64,000 nt of DNA from Cohnella sp. SGD-V74 (GTDB lineage: Bacteria > Bacillota > Bacilli > Paenibacillales > Paenibacillaceae). Below, piece by piece: positions 16,544 to 26,551 of the stretch (position 1 is its first letter; every line of letters begins with the position of its first letter). Position numbers and translations under genes: made by a program. The notes beneath the pieces were generated by a model. It searched no databases, was not told the DNA's origin, and saw only the letters and a list, made by a program, of their open reading frames with translations. The stretch covers positions 434,001-498,000 of the forward strand of contig NZ_PVYW01000003.1 in assembly GCF_003001675.1 (NCBI RefSeq). Reading direction: 5' to 3'.

Positions 16544-18040
16544 TTACCGCATCTTCCTCAGATCCGCGGGCGAAATTCCTCGGTACTTCTTGAACAGCTT
16601 GCTGAAATGGAAATAGTCGTCATAGCCGACTTCGCCGCTGATCTCCTGCAGCGTCATCCCGCTGTCTTGGAGCAGCTCGGCGGCTTTGGCCATCCTCGTT
16701 TCCACGAGGTGCTGCTTAAACGAACGCCCCGTCTTCTGCTTGAACAGCTGGCTCAAGTAATTGGCGTTGATATAGTGCTTCGCCGCGATGCTCGTCAATG
16801 ACAGCCGGCGATTGTAATTCCGTTCGATCTCCCGAAGCACCTCGGCTACGATTCGGCTGTCGTTCTCCCCGTCTTGCCCGGCCGGCTTGCGAACCGCGGC
16901 GATCAGCTCCTCGAACAGCTTGTCCGGATTCGGATACAGCGCAAGCAGCTCCTCGACCGAGCATTCCTCGACCTCTTGCTCCTTAAGCCAGCCGTCCAGG
17001 CGCGCGGATTGCCGGATCGTCTCGTTATAGATTGCGGCGATCGTATCCGGGTCCGCCCCTTCCTTCACGCAGCGGGATGCGACGCTGCCGAGCAGGGCTC
17101 CGAGCTCGGCGTAATGCGACGTCATGCGAATCCGATCCACGAAATCGAGCAGAGCGCCGCCGCTCCGGCCGGCGCGATAGATGTACATGCCGGCGCGACC
17201 GGTCATCCATCTCATCCTCGCCATTCGTTCCGCTTCCCGGTAATGAAGCTTGATCCGATCCAGCCCGGTGAAGGCGCTGCTGACGCCGAGCGCGATCCCT
17301 TCCTCTTCGAACTGCCGTCTCATGCTTCTCCATGAGCTAAGCCGGATGCGGCTTGCGCGGTCGGAGCGGCCGATCAGCGCGAACCACTTGCCTGCGCCAG
17401 ACTGACCGATCATCAACGAGACAGCGGGATCGTCGTCCGTCAGACGGTCGGCCAGCAGCGCCAGCCGCTCCTGAAGCCGCTCGCTCGAATGCGGATTGTC
17501 CGCGTGCGCGATCGCGAGCCGGTACGGTCCTCCCGCCGGTCGGAACAACGCCTCCTTCGCCAATCTCCCCGCCGCGGCGCGATGCGGCAAACCGCCGTCC
17601 AGCAGCTCCAGCATAAGCAGCGTATTGCGCAGCGCCGCCGCCTTGGCCCGCTCCCGGTTGCGCTCGGACAGCGCCGATGTGACCCGGTCCAGCGCAGCCT
17701 CCAGCATCCCCGTCCCAACTGGCTTGATCAAGTAGTCGAAGGCGCCCAGTTGCACCGCCCTGACCGCATAGCTGAATTCGCTGTATGCGCTCATAAACAG
17801 GAATACGACGCCCGGGTGCCGCCGCTTCAAGCGCTCCATCAGCTCCAGCCCGCTCATACCGGGCATGCGGATGTCGCAGAGGATCAGATCCGGAGCCTGC
17901 TTGCCGGCAAGAAACTCCGCCTCAGTCGCATCCGAAGAGACGGCGGCGATCGAGAACCCCCGCGCCTCCCAATCCAGCATCGCGACCAGATCCTTCACGA
18001 TCCACGGTTCGTCGTCAATGATCATCACTTTGTACGTCAT
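16544..18040 (-). CDS. YesN-type response regulator, REC plus AraC helix-turn-helix
   Basis: 498 residues from ATG 18040 (MTYKVMIIDDEPW), chosen for the preceding GGAGGGAG and because the receiver domain starts there; the open frame runs 39 codons further upstream inside the kinase gene. Phospho-acceptor Asp56 in CDIRMPGMSG, Lys in LIKPVG. C-terminal AraC domain with LTSIAAKHYINANYLSQLFK and EVGYDDYFHFSKLFKK. The start overlaps the kinase stop by 4 bp (ATGA). Likely controls the locus B transport operon. Confidence 0.93.
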   Translation of the reverse strand: MTYKVMIIDDEPWIVKDLVAMLDWEARGFSIAAVSSDATEAEFLAGKQAPDLILCDIRMPGMSGLELMERLKRRHPGVVFLFMSAYSEFSYAVRAVQLGAFDYLIKPVGTGMLEAALDRVTSALSERNRERAKAAALRNTLLMLELLDGGLPHRAAAGRLAKEALFRPAGGPYRLAIAHADNPHSSERLQERLALLADRLTDDDPAVSLMIGQSGAGKWFALIGRSDRASRIRLSSWRSMRRQFEEEGIALGVSSAFTGLDRIKLHYREAERMARMRWMTGRAGMYIYRAGRSGGALLDFVDRIRMTSHYAELGALLGSVASRCVKEGADPDTIAAIYNETIRQSARLDGWLKEQEVEECSVEELLALYPNPDKLFEELIAAVRKPAGQDGENDSRIVAEVLREIERNYNRRLSLTSIAAKHYINANYLSQLFKQKTGRSFKQHLVETRMAKAAELLQDSGMTLQEISGEVGYDDYFHFSKLFKKYRGISPADLRKMR

Positions 18041-19869
18041 GCCTGCTCCCTCCTGCTCGCGGCGGCATACTCCCCTGCGCGAAGCGGCAATTTCAAGACG
18101 ACGACCGTCCCCCGATTGTGCCAGCTTTTCACGGTCAGACCGTACTCGGCTCCGCAATACAGCTGAATTCTTTTCTGAACGTTGCGAAGCCCGATGCCGC
18201 TTCCGTCGCTCGCCGCCGCAGCGGCTCCGCCGTACAGCGCATGCCTCAGGGCAAGCAGCCGTTCCTTCGGCATGCCCGATCCGTTGTCGCCCACTCTGAT
18301 GCGCAGCTCGCCCTCATGCGCTTCCGCGACAAGAAAGATGCGCCCCCGTTCGCGCGTTCGTTCCAGCCCGTGGAAAATCGCGTTTTCGATCATCGGCTGG
18401 AGCGTCATTTTCAAAATCGGCGCATGCTCCAGCTCCTCCGGCACGCGATCGCGGAAGGAGATCTGCCGGCCGTAACGCAGCCGAACCATGTCCACGTATC
18501 CCCTTATGAACGAAAGCTCCTCCCGCAAAGGCACGAATTCCTCGTCCTTGGTGACGTAGCGGAAGTAATCGGCCAACCGCTCGATCAGCCGGTGAATGCG
18601 GTCCCTCTCCTCGTTAACCGCCATCCCCCGAATCGCCTGCAGCGTGTTGTACAGAAAGTGCGCGTTGATCTGCGATCTTAACCCGCTCAGCTGAAACTGC
18701 TTTTTCTCCAGCTCCATCTCGTACACTTGCTGCTGCGTGTTCAGCAGATGGCTCGTCAATCTCTCGACCTCGCTGGTCATATGGTTGAAGTGATCCTGGA
18801 CGGCCGTAATCTCGTTGCTGTATGTAAATCTCAGACGCGCGTTGAAATCGCCGGCGGCAACGCGGTGCAGCGCGTCGGTAATCTTCTTGATCGGCAGCGT
18901 CATTTTCAGATTAAAGCCCAGGGCGGCGACGACGACCGCCGCGATGATCAAAGCGACCAGAACGGGAACGGCCCATTTGATGAACTGCTCCTCCCGGTAC
19001 AGATGCTCCTGATCGATGTAGAGGACCAGTTGCCAATCGACCTTGCTTACCGGGCTGGTCTTAATCAAATAGGGAATGCCGTTCACGCGCCTTACGTCTC
19101 CGTCCAGCGGTTCGGATGCCGCGTCTTGGTCATGAAGCGCGAATGGCTCGTTCGTCGATGTGACGACGCGGCCTTCCCGGTCGATGATCTGCATGACGGA
19201 GCGATCGTTCAGCCCGATATCGGCGGCGATCTCGTTAATTCGTCCCCGGTCGAGCACGAGAACGCCCAGGAACATCTCGTTCAAATACGAACGCCCTTCC
19301 TCAATCGCCCTTACGCGCCTGACGGCCAAGTATTCGTTCATCGTTTCCCCGTTCGATACGAAAGCCCCGGAGAAAATCAGGCGCCCCGACGCCAGCTCCC
19401 GGCGATCCATCCCCTGCAAAAAATCGTACATCGCGGGCTTGAGCGCATATGCTCCCGTGCTGTAGCTTCTTACCAAGGGCATTCCCGCGCTTAAATCGAG
19501 AAGATGAATGTCTTTCACGGAGGCGTTCATATGCAGAAAGGGGTAGATTCTCTCTTTCATCGCCATGAACTGGTCCCAGTCGTACGCCGACTTGTTCGCC
19601 CCTTCCAGATAGGTGCGCTGCAGCGAATGGTTAAAGAAGGCGATGCGGGACAGATCGTCGATCGAATCGAAATATTCCTCCAATCGCCCGCTCACCTGAC
19701 TGAACAATAGATCGACCGACTCGTCGACGCGCTTTTTCACGTTGTCCATGTAGTAGAAATAAAAGGCCGAAACGGCGAGCAGAAACGGCACGACGGCAAT
19801 CAACGTGTTGATCAGGATCATCTCGTAGCGCAGCTTGTACTTTCCCTTGTAGAACGGCAGGCGCGGCAT
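18037..19869 (-). CDS. YesM-type sensor histidine kinase
   Basis: About 610 residues from ATG 19869, which has AGGTGG at 8 bp; a GTG four codons earlier is an alternative. Membrane segment ILINTLIAVVPFLLAVSAFYFYY, extracytoplasmic sensor of about 250 residues, second segment VPVLVALIIAAVVVAAL, HAMP, then His_kinase with the His in INAHFLYNTLQAI, and HATPase_c (ENAIFHGLE, DNGSGMP, GIGLRNVQKRI). Partner of the overlapping regulator. Same architecture as the kinase at 8102-9898 but clearly divergent, so the two loci are paralogous rather than a recent duplication. Confidence 0.92.
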   Translation of the reverse strand: MPRLPFYKGKYKLRYEMILINTLIAVVPFLLAVSAFYFYYMDNVKKRVDESVDLLFSQVSGRLEEYFDSIDDLSRIAFFNHSLQRTYLEGANKSAYDWDQFMAMKERIYPFLHMNASVKDIHLLDLSAGMPLVRSYSTGAYALKPAMYDFLQGMDRRELASGRLIFSGAFVSNGETMNEYLAVRRVRAIEEGRSYLNEMFLGVLVLDRGRINEIAADIGLNDRSVMQIIDREGRVVTSTNEPFALHDQDAASEPLDGDVRRVNGIPYLIKTSPVSKVDWQLVLYIDQEHLYREEQFIKWAVPVLVALIIAAVVVAALGFNLKMTLPIKKITDALHRVAAGDFNARLRFTYSNEITAVQDHFNHMTSEVERLTSHLLNTQQQVYEMELEKKQFQLSGLRSQINAHFLYNTLQAIRGMAVNEERDRIHRLIERLADYFRYVTKDEEFVPLREELSFIRGYVDMVRLRYGRQISFRDRVPEELEHAPILKMTLQPMIENAIFHGLERTRERGRIFLVAEAHEGELRIRVGDNGSGMPKERLLALRHALYGGAAAAASDGSGIGLRNVQKRIQLYCGAEYGLTVKSWHNRGTVVVLKLPLRAGEYAAASRREQA

Positions 19870-19984
19870 CGTTTCGTCCACCTCTTCGGCGTATCTTGGG
19901 TATAACTTGTATAGTAGACCTGATCGTATTATAGAACGCGTGCCGGGATTTGCCCATCGAATGCCGCACGGTTTTGCAAACTCT

Positions 19985-22864
19985 TTAATCGTCCCCCAGC
20001 TTCAGCGCTTGGTGGACCCGCAGACGGGACAGCAGGAAAATCAAGACGATAAGCCCGATCGTCAGCGTCACGCCTACGGCCGCATAGATTCTCAGCTGAT
20101 CGGCCGCTTCGAAGCGCACCGCGAACGGCAGAGCAAGACTGCTTGGAGCAAACGCCGTGCGAAAATTCGGAACGTACAGCATGCCGGCGGTATGGCCGAC
20201 GATGACGCCGAACAATACGGCAATACCGGACGTGAGCAGCTGCTCTATCGCCAGCATGGCGGTCAGGTTGGTCAGCGACATGCCGATCGCCCGCATAATG
20301 CCGTTCTGCTGCGCGCGCCCCTTCAAGGACAGAATCCAATAGAGCAGAAAACCGGCAAAGCTGACGCCGACCGATAATACGAATCCCAGCGTCAATACGC
20401 CGTTGAGGGCAAGAAGGAACGGATCGTTCTTGGCTCTGACGAGTTCTTCCCGCGTATTGACAATTCCGGTTACGGACAGCCCGCCCTCCTGAATACCGTC
20501 ATACACGTCCCCTGCCGCGGCGCGATCGTCCAGCTTCAACCATACCTCGTACGGCTCCAAGGCAAGCCGGGACTGAATGCGCGGCAGATGACCGACAATC
20601 AGCATCGGGGCATGATCGGCCTGCTTGTCGCCGACATCCACCGATCCCGCGGGAGGAATCGGATTAAACGTCGGGAAGTAGTCGATCACGCCGTACACCC
20701 TGAACGACTGACGCTCCGCCTCCGGCCAGCCGATCCATATCGCATCTCCGGGCTTCGCCCCTTTCTGCTCCGCCAACGTGGCGGAGACGAGAACGGCCGA
20801 CGAATCGGCGGCGATCAAATTCAAATACTCGTTTAACGAATAGGGCAGCAGCGAATCCCGGAACCACGCCGTCATGCCGAATTCGTCCGTGTCGATGCCG
20901 ATCAGCGCCGCGCTTCCGGACTGTCCGTTCACGGCAAACTCAGCCTTCGGCTTCGTGAATACTTTGGCGGCATGCTCCACCCCCGCCAGATTGCGGAACG
21001 GCTCGAACGCAGGCTCCGAATAATGAATCCGCTTCGGTTCTGTGGACTCGGTCCCTGGAGCTCCCCTCGCGGCTCCATCCGGCGGGGGCGCGTCGTTGAC
21101 CCAATGAACGGTCAGCACGAGATCCGCGCCGTTGGCGTACCGAATCCGATCTTCGGTATTGGCGTTAACCGTTCTTGCCGCGGAAGCGCTGAAGACGCCG
21201 GCGGCAATCGTCAGGATGAAGAAGATCATCATAAATTGATATTGGCTGCTCGACCTTCCCGTCTGAATCAACGCCGCATAGACGGATGGGGGCCACCACC
21301 TCCGGCCGAGCCGATAGATCGCTCTCAACAACCACGGATACAAGCGCAGCAGCAGAAGCCCCGCTCCTACCATGAACAGGGCCGGTACGATAAATTGCAG
21401 CGGATCGATGTTCAGGTCGTCCGCGTTTAACCCGAGCTGCTGCATATCCTTCAGCCGGCGTCGGAAAGCGAACAAGCCGTATATCGCTATCCCGAGCGCG
21501 ATAATATCGAGAAAAGCCGCGTGCCAGAGCGGCGTTCGGTCAAGTCTGGCCGCTTGCCGCTTGTGCTGGACGATCGTCGCCCGCGCCGCCACAATCGCCG
21601 GAATCATCGTCGCGACCAGACATATTCCGGCGGAGATGGCCGCGTAGCGGTAGGCCTCCTCCGTTATGCGAATCGGCAAGCTTGCCCGCTGCACGAATTC
21701 CAGGAAGCCGTTCGAAGCGCCCAATACTCCTGTCATCCCTGCGCCGAGCAGCGGTCCCAAAGCCGCGGCTGCGGCGCATAACAGCAGCCCTTCCGCAAGA
21801 TAGGATACGATGATTTGCCATCTGGCCGCTCCCCGGCTGCGCAGAACGGCAATTTCGTTTTTTTGCCGGCCGACAATCAGATTGGCGACCATGAACATGT
21901 AGAAGAGCAGCATCGTCAAAATCGGAACGTTAAGCGACCACATCAGCGTGCGCAATTGCGCGGCCCGCTCCAGATAAAGGACAATCGTATCGAGCGCCCT
22001 CGCGTCGGTCCCCATCTGGAACAGCGCCGCGTACTTGAGCAGCGTCTGGCGAATGCTCTCGTGCGTCTCCAGGAAAGACTGCACCGAACGGAGCTCCATC
22101 TTCGAATAATCGAAGACGATGAACCAGCCCGAACCGCTTGCCGGCATCCGGTATTCCTCGACAATATGCCGCTTCGCCAGCTCGAACGGCAGGATGAAGG
22201 CGCCGTTCATATCGCCGAGCGCGCCCGAGCGGAAATACGGATCGTCATCCGCCTTCTTGCGGAATACGCCGACAGGCTTCAGCCGGATCGGCTCTGCCGC
22301 CCTGCCGTCTTCGGCGACGAACTCCGCGCCCAGCACCGTCTTGTAGTGGGCTAATCCTCTCTCCGTCAGCAGCGCCTCGTATACGCCGTCCACCGGAGAC
22401 GGAGCGGGCATCCGGCCGTCGGTCAACTCGATGTGCGCCTCCAGCCCGGAGAACGCTTTGATCGTGACCCACTGCATGTTCCGGTCGCTCAGCGGATTCG
22501 GATCGTTCGCCGGTTTCATCTTCATCGACGCCGTCGAGAGGTCTGCCACCAGCTCCCGAATCGGTAATCGGAGCCCCGGCGCCCCTTCCGTGTGGATGAA
22601 CCGGTCGATCCGCTCGTACTTGGCCCGAACCTGCTCCGGGGTTTCCGACGAGAACTGAATATAGGAATAATGCGCGCCGGGATACTCGTGCGTATCCTGC
22701 TGCAATCTCTGCAAATCTTTCAGAAGCATGCGCGACAGCACCGCCTCCGTATATATCGGCATGCTGCTGACAAGGGCAACGGATAGAAGAATACCAGCGA
22801 ACAGGCTGGCTACGAGCCATTTGTTTTGCAGCATTCTGCGCATCAACATCACGATAAGCGCCAT
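19985..22864 (-). CDS. Large FtsX-type ABC transporter permease
   Basis: 959 residues with two FtsX-like membrane cores: one near residues 300-480 (NVPILTMLLFYMFMVANLI, ILRSRGAARWQ) and one at the C-terminus (FLLYWILSLKGRAQQNGIMRAIGMS). Extracytoplasmic domains of about 230 residues precede each core. A further segment near 440-560 includes a HTH-free stretch with more helices. ATG 22864 follows GGAAGGGGG. No ATPase gene is adjacent, which is unusual for this family, so the partner must be elsewhere. Possible roles are lipoprotein or peptide export; the substrate cannot be read. Confidence 0.85.
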   Translation of the reverse strand: MALIVMLMRRMLQNKWLVASLFAGILLSVALVSSMPIYTEAVLSRMLLKDLQRLQQDTHEYPGAHYSYIQFSSETPEQVRAKYERIDRFIHTEGAPGLRLPIRELVADLSTASMKMKPANDPNPLSDRNMQWVTIKAFSGLEAHIELTDGRMPAPSPVDGVYEALLTERGLAHYKTVLGAEFVAEDGRAAEPIRLKPVGVFRKKADDDPYFRSGALGDMNGAFILPFELAKRHIVEEYRMPASGSGWFIVFDYSKMELRSVQSFLETHESIRQTLLKYAALFQMGTDARALDTIVLYLERAAQLRTLMWSLNVPILTMLLFYMFMVANLIVGRQKNEIAVLRSRGAARWQIIVSYLAEGLLLCAAAAALGPLLGAGMTGVLGASNGFLEFVQRASLPIRITEEAYRYAAISAGICLVATMIPAIVAARATIVQHKRQAARLDRTPLWHAAFLDIIALGIAIYGLFAFRRRLKDMQQLGLNADDLNIDPLQFIVPALFMVGAGLLLLRLYPWLLRAIYRLGRRWWPPSVYAALIQTGRSSSQYQFMMIFFILTIAAGVFSASAARTVNANTEDRIRYANGADLVLTVHWVNDAPPPDGAARGAPGTESTEPKRIHYSEPAFEPFRNLAGVEHAAKVFTKPKAEFAVNGQSGSAALIGIDTDEFGMTAWFRDSLLPYSLNEYLNLIAADSSAVLVSATLAEQKGAKPGDAIWIGWPEAERQSFRVYGVIDYFPTFNPIPPAGSVDVGDKQADHAPMLIVGHLPRIQSRLALEPYEVWLKLDDRAAAGDVYDGIQEGGLSVTGIVNTREELVRAKNDPFLLALNGVLTLGFVLSVGVSFAGFLLYWILSLKGRAQQNGIMRAIGMSLTNLTAMLAIEQLLTSGIAVLFGVIVGHTAGMLYVPNFRTAFAPSSLALPFAVRFEAADQLRIYAAVGVTLTIGLIVLIFLLSRLRVHQALKLGDD

Positions 22865-22992
22865 GCGTCGCCCCCTTCCCGGGTTCAGGTCGCCGCGGAT
22901 CCGGACAGGCCTCTTCCATCATCGATTCCATTCATTGTAGCGCTCGGCATCCGCCCGCCATATAGCGCATTATTGTGAAATCGTGTCCATAC

Positions 22993-23030
22993 CCAAACAC
23001 AAAGAGAACCGCCCCCATCGGAGCGGCCCT
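22993..23030 (-). terminator. Probable terminator after the MFS transporter gene
   Basis: Inverted repeat around 23005-23030 (GGCCGCTCC, loop GATG, GGGGCGGTT on the minus strand, with G-U pairs), followed by the T-rich tract TCTCTTTGTGTTT. It sits 34 bp beyond the MFS stop and separates it from the FtsX-type gene, which then needs its own promoter. Confidence 0.6.
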
Positions 23031-23063
23031 GTCATCGCTATTGAATTCGATAGATTTACCGGC

Positions 23064-24311
23064 TCAACGGCCGTTCCGATCGGACGGTCTGTCCCGCACG
23101 AACAAAGCAATCGCCGCAAGCGTGACCGAAGTCGCGACAACGATGGCCGGCAGCATCGGGGAATCGGCGTCTTCGACGAACAGGACAAGCGCCAGAATGG
23201 ACAGCACCCGCCCCGCGTTCAAGAACAGCTCGCGAATGACGACCGATTCGATCCGGAACAGTCCCTTCAGCGGAAGATGGTCCATCAACGAATAGTAGTA
23301 CGTCGTCAGCATGTTGACGATAAACGGAGCCATGACCGAGTAGACGGACATAAACAGGATAACGGTCCACAGCTTGATGTCGATGAACAAAACCGCCGCT
23401 CCGACGATGATGCCGAAGGAGGCCGCCGCCAGCTCCCGACGGATGCGAACGGGTCGTTTTCTGCGGGAGATCGCGTACCCTGTCGCAATTGTCAGCAAGG
23501 CGAAGAATACGGTCAAATAGCCGACCTGATCCTCTCTCCCCACCGTCTGGAACATGAGGATGTTGGGCAGAAACAGCATGAGACCCTGCGACAATCCGAG
23601 TACGAGAAAAGCGCCGAGCGACGCCAGCCACAGCCGGCTTCGCTTCATCATCGGCACGGCGAATTTCAAGTAATAGCTGCGATGGTGCGAATGGATCGCC
23701 CGAATCTTCAGGCTGAAGAACGACGCGATGCCGAACAGCGCCGACGCCGCTGCAAAAATCAGCAAGTAGCCTTTAAGCCCGTCGAACAAACCGATCAGGA
23801 AACCTGATAAAGCCGGACCGGCCAGGCCCGCGGAATTGAAGACGATCATGTTGACGCCCATGAACCTCGAACGGTTGCGGATCGTCGTCACGTCGTACAT
23901 CAGCACGATATAGCCGGTCCAATAGAGGCCGAGAGCGAATCCGTTAAACACCGCGAACAGCGGATAATAGGAGACAACGTTCTCCTGGGCATAGATGACG
24001 ACAAGAAAAAAGACCGTGATCGACGCAATGCCGAGGCGATACGTGACCATTCGATCCTTCTTCTTCGCGATCCATCCGCCGACCGCGAACGCGATCGGAG
24101 TAACGCCGTATACGATAAGGTTAAAAATGCCGTTAATCGCCAAATTCTCGGTCAGCCGCCACAGGTACAAATTCAGAAACAGCCCCGACATCGAAGCTCC
24201 GAATTGAAAACAACCGTGGATAAACAAAGCAATCCGGGCCTCCGCGGAAAGCCGAGTGTCCGGATCGCCTTGCGCCGAACGGCGGAACAACCGTCCGAAT
24301 CGTAAGCTCAT
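23064..24311 (-). CDS. Major facilitator superfamily transporter
   Basis: 415 residues from ATG 24311 (MSLRFGRLFR), which has AGAGGGG at 7 bp; a TTG six codons upstream is less likely because it lies in that ribosome site. About twelve hydrophobic segments, with the MFS-type loop GGWIAKKKDRMVTYRLG between helices 2 and 3. It lies 14 bp after the resE stop, so it may be cotranscribed with the res genes. It resembles the YxlH/YqgE-like group, but the substrate is unknown. Confidence 0.85.
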   Translation of the reverse strand: MSLRFGRLFRRSAQGDPDTRLSAEARIALFIHGCFQFGASMSGLFLNLYLWRLTENLAINGIFNLIVYGVTPIAFAVGGWIAKKKDRMVTYRLGIASITVFFLVVIYAQENVVSYYPLFAVFNGFALGLYWTGYIVLMYDVTTIRNRSRFMGVNMIVFNSAGLAGPALSGFLIGLFDGLKGYLLIFAAASALFGIASFFSLKIRAIHSHHRSYYLKFAVPMMKRSRLWLASLGAFLVLGLSQGLMLFLPNILMFQTVGREDQVGYLTVFFALLTIATGYAISRRKRPVRIRRELAAASFGIIVGAAVLFIDIKLWTVILFMSVYSVMAPFIVNMLTTYYYSLMDHLPLKGLFRIESVVIRELFLNAGRVLSILALVLFVEDADSPMLPAIVVATSVTLAAIALFVRDRPSDRNGR

Positions 24312-24325
24312 GATGTTTCCCCTCT

Positions 24326-25792
24326 TCAATGCCGCGCGGCTTCCCCGTCCGCTTTCCGTCCGGTCGCCACCGGAAGCAAAATCGTAAACGTCGTTCCCGC
24401 GCCCGGTTCGCTCGATACGCTGATCGTTCCCCCATGAGCCACGATCAGATTTTTGGCGATGGCCAGCCCGAGTCCGGTGCCGCCGCCGGTCGTCTCGCGC
24501 TTGCGCGCCTTGTCCGCCTTGTAGAACCGTTCGAATACGTAAGGCAAATCTTCGTAAGGAATGCCGTGCCCCTGATCGTTCACTTTAAGCTCCAGCCATT
24601 CGCCCTTCAGCGCGGAAACCCGGCCGGCCTCAAGCGCGATCGAAGCTCCCGCGGGCGTATGCCGCAGCGCGTTGTCCATCAGGTTCGTCAGCACTTGCTC
24701 CAGCCGATCGGCGTCGCCCGCCTCGAGCGTAAGGGCCGGATCGTCGGGTGATCTCGTCAGCTTGATCTGCCGCTCCTTCGCCAGCGCGGCGAACTTCCGA
24801 TAGACGCGCGATACGAGCGCGTTGACGTCGACCGGTTGAAAATTCATTTCCAAATACCCGGCTTCCATCCTCGCCAGATCGAGCAAATCTTTGACCAGCC
24901 GCCCCATGCGCAGCGACTCGTCATGGATGACCTGCACGAGCTCCCTGCGCTCCTCGGGCGTCGACGCGATGTCGTCCATCAGCGCCTCGCTGTAGCCCTG
25001 CACCATCGACAGCGGCGTCCGGATCTCGTGCGAGACGTTGGCGACGAAATCCTTCCTCATCTTGTCGACGCGGAACTCCTCCGTCACGTCCCGCAGCACC
25101 GCAACGGCTCCGCGGACGGAATCGGTGGAGACGAGCGGCGTCATGACGACCGACCAGACCCCGCTTTTGACGTGAATCTTGACGGTCAGCTCCTTGCCGC
25201 CCGCAATGACGTTGCGGAACGTCTCCCGCAGCGGGCCGGGAACGCGAATGTCCCTCTCGCGCGCTTCTTCGTCCTCGTCGGCATCCGTCCAGTCTACCGT
25301 CTGCCATTCCTCCAGCAGATGCTGACCCTGCGGATTCGTCAAGATGACTTCGCCTTCGGAATCGAACGAGATGACGGAATCCGTCATACTGCGAAGCACG
25401 CTGCTCAAGTGATCGCGTTCGTGCTGAATGTCCCGAATCAGCGTGTGCAGCTCGGAGGCCATCTGGTTAAACGTGTTCGCCAGCTCTCCGATCTCGTCGC
25501 TGGACCGAATCGCGACCCGCGTCGTGTAATCCCCTTGCGCGACCCGGTTGGCCGCGTCCTTCATTTCACGCAGCGGATTCGTAATCTTCGTCAGCAGGAA
25601 AAAAGCGAAGAAGGTCGTCAGCAGAAAGCCGACGATCCCCGAGTAGATGAACAGATGCTTGACTTTGACCGGGTCCGCGAATGTCAAATCGATATATTCG
25701 AGCAGGAAAAAACCGATCGTAATAATGACGACGCCAACCAGTCCCATAATCGTCAGCCACATTTTGCCGACGACGGTTCTTAAGATGGCCAT
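24326..25792 (-). CDS. resE: Sensor histidine kinase ResE
   Basis: 488 residues. Two membrane segments near residues 10-32 and 45-70, a HAMP domain (about 70-120), a PAS-like domain (about 130-240), HisKA with the phospho-acceptor in NVSHEIRTPLSMVQGY, and HATPase_c (NLMDNALRHTP, DQGHGIP, GGTGLGLAIAKN). The short periplasmic loop (about 12 residues) is smaller than in Bacillus subtilis ResE. Gene order resA-resB-resC-resD-resE and 3-bp spacing to resD support the name. It controls genes for respiration and cytochrome c maturation in response to oxygen limitation. Confidence 0.88.
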   Translation of the reverse strand: MAILRTVVGKMWLTIMGLVGVVIITIGFFLLEYIDLTFADPVKVKHLFIYSGIVGFLLTTFFAFFLLTKITNPLREMKDAANRVAQGDYTTRVAIRSSDEIGELANTFNQMASELHTLIRDIQHERDHLSSVLRSMTDSVISFDSEGEVILTNPQGQHLLEEWQTVDWTDADEDEEARERDIRVPGPLRETFRNVIAGGKELTVKIHVKSGVWSVVMTPLVSTDSVRGAVAVLRDVTEEFRVDKMRKDFVANVSHEIRTPLSMVQGYSEALMDDIASTPEERRELVQVIHDESLRMGRLVKDLLDLARMEAGYLEMNFQPVDVNALVSRVYRKFAALAKERQIKLTRSPDDPALTLEAGDADRLEQVLTNLMDNALRHTPAGASIALEAGRVSALKGEWLELKVNDQGHGIPYEDLPYVFERFYKADKARKRETTGGGTGLGLAIAKNLIVAHGGTISVSSEPGAGTTFTILLPVATGRKADGEAARH

Positions 25793-25795
25793 GCG

Positions 25796-26509
25796 CTACT
25801 TCGTCGCCTCCAGCTTGTAGCCTACGCCCCACACCGTCGTAATCATCGCCGCGGCTTCCGCGGATACGCGGTTAAGCTTCTCGCGCAGCCGCTTGACATG
25901 CGTGTCCACCGTCCGCAAATCTCCGAAGAAATCGTAGTTCCAGACATCCTTCAGCAGCTCCTCGCGGGAGAACACCTTGTCCGGCGTGCTGGCCAAATAG
26001 TGCAGCAATTCGTATTCCTTCGGCGTCAGGTTCACTTCCTGACCGCTTGCGGTCACACGATGCGCGTCGTGCTCGATGACGAGATGAGGGAACACGATGT
26101 TGTTGCTCGTATTCAATTCCTTCGACAAGAACGCCGTAGCCGACGAACGCCGCAAAATCGCCTTGATCCGGAAAATGACCTCGCGCGGGCTGAACGGCTT
26201 GACGACGTAATCGTCGGCCCCGACCTCGAATCCCTGCACGCGGTTGACTTCCTCGCCTTTGGCCGTCAGCATGAGCACCGGAGTCGCCTTCTGCTGGCGC
26301 AGGCGGGCGCACACTTCGATGCCGTCGATCCCCGGAAGCATCAGGTCGAGCACGATCAAGTCGAAGTCCTCTTCCTGCGCTTTGCGAAGCGCCGTTTCCC
26401 CGTCCTCCGCCTCTTCGATCTCGTAGCCCTCTTTTTCCAGATACATCTTCAGCAAACGGCGAATGCGTTCCTCGTCGTCCACGACCAAAATCCGACTTCC
26501 CGTATTCAT
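25796..26509 (-). CDS. resD: Response regulator ResD
   Basis: 237 residues, OmpR/PhoB family. Receiver domain with DDEE near residue 10, phospho-acceptor Asp in LIVLDLMLPGIDG, Lys in VVKPFSPRE. C-terminal winged helix (LTPKEYELLHYLASTPDKVFSREELL, DLRTVDTHVKRLREKL, VWGVGYKLE). The high similarity to ResD and its place between resC and resE support the call. Known in Bacillus to be needed for aerobic and anaerobic respiration genes. Confidence 0.92.
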   Translation of the reverse strand: MNTGSRILVVDDEERIRRLLKMYLEKEGYEIEEAEDGETALRKAQEEDFDLIVLDLMLPGIDGIEVCARLRQQKATPVLMLTAKGEEVNRVQGFEVGADDYVVKPFSPREVIFRIKAILRRSSATAFLSKELNTSNNIVFPHLVIEHDAHRVTASGQEVNLTPKEYELLHYLASTPDKVFSREELLKDVWNYDFFGDLRTVDTHVKRLREKLNRVSAEAAAMITTVWGVGYKLEATK

Positions 26510-26551
26510 GCGTCAACGCTCCTCTCGGCTCTTAAACCTCTATGTGCCCCA

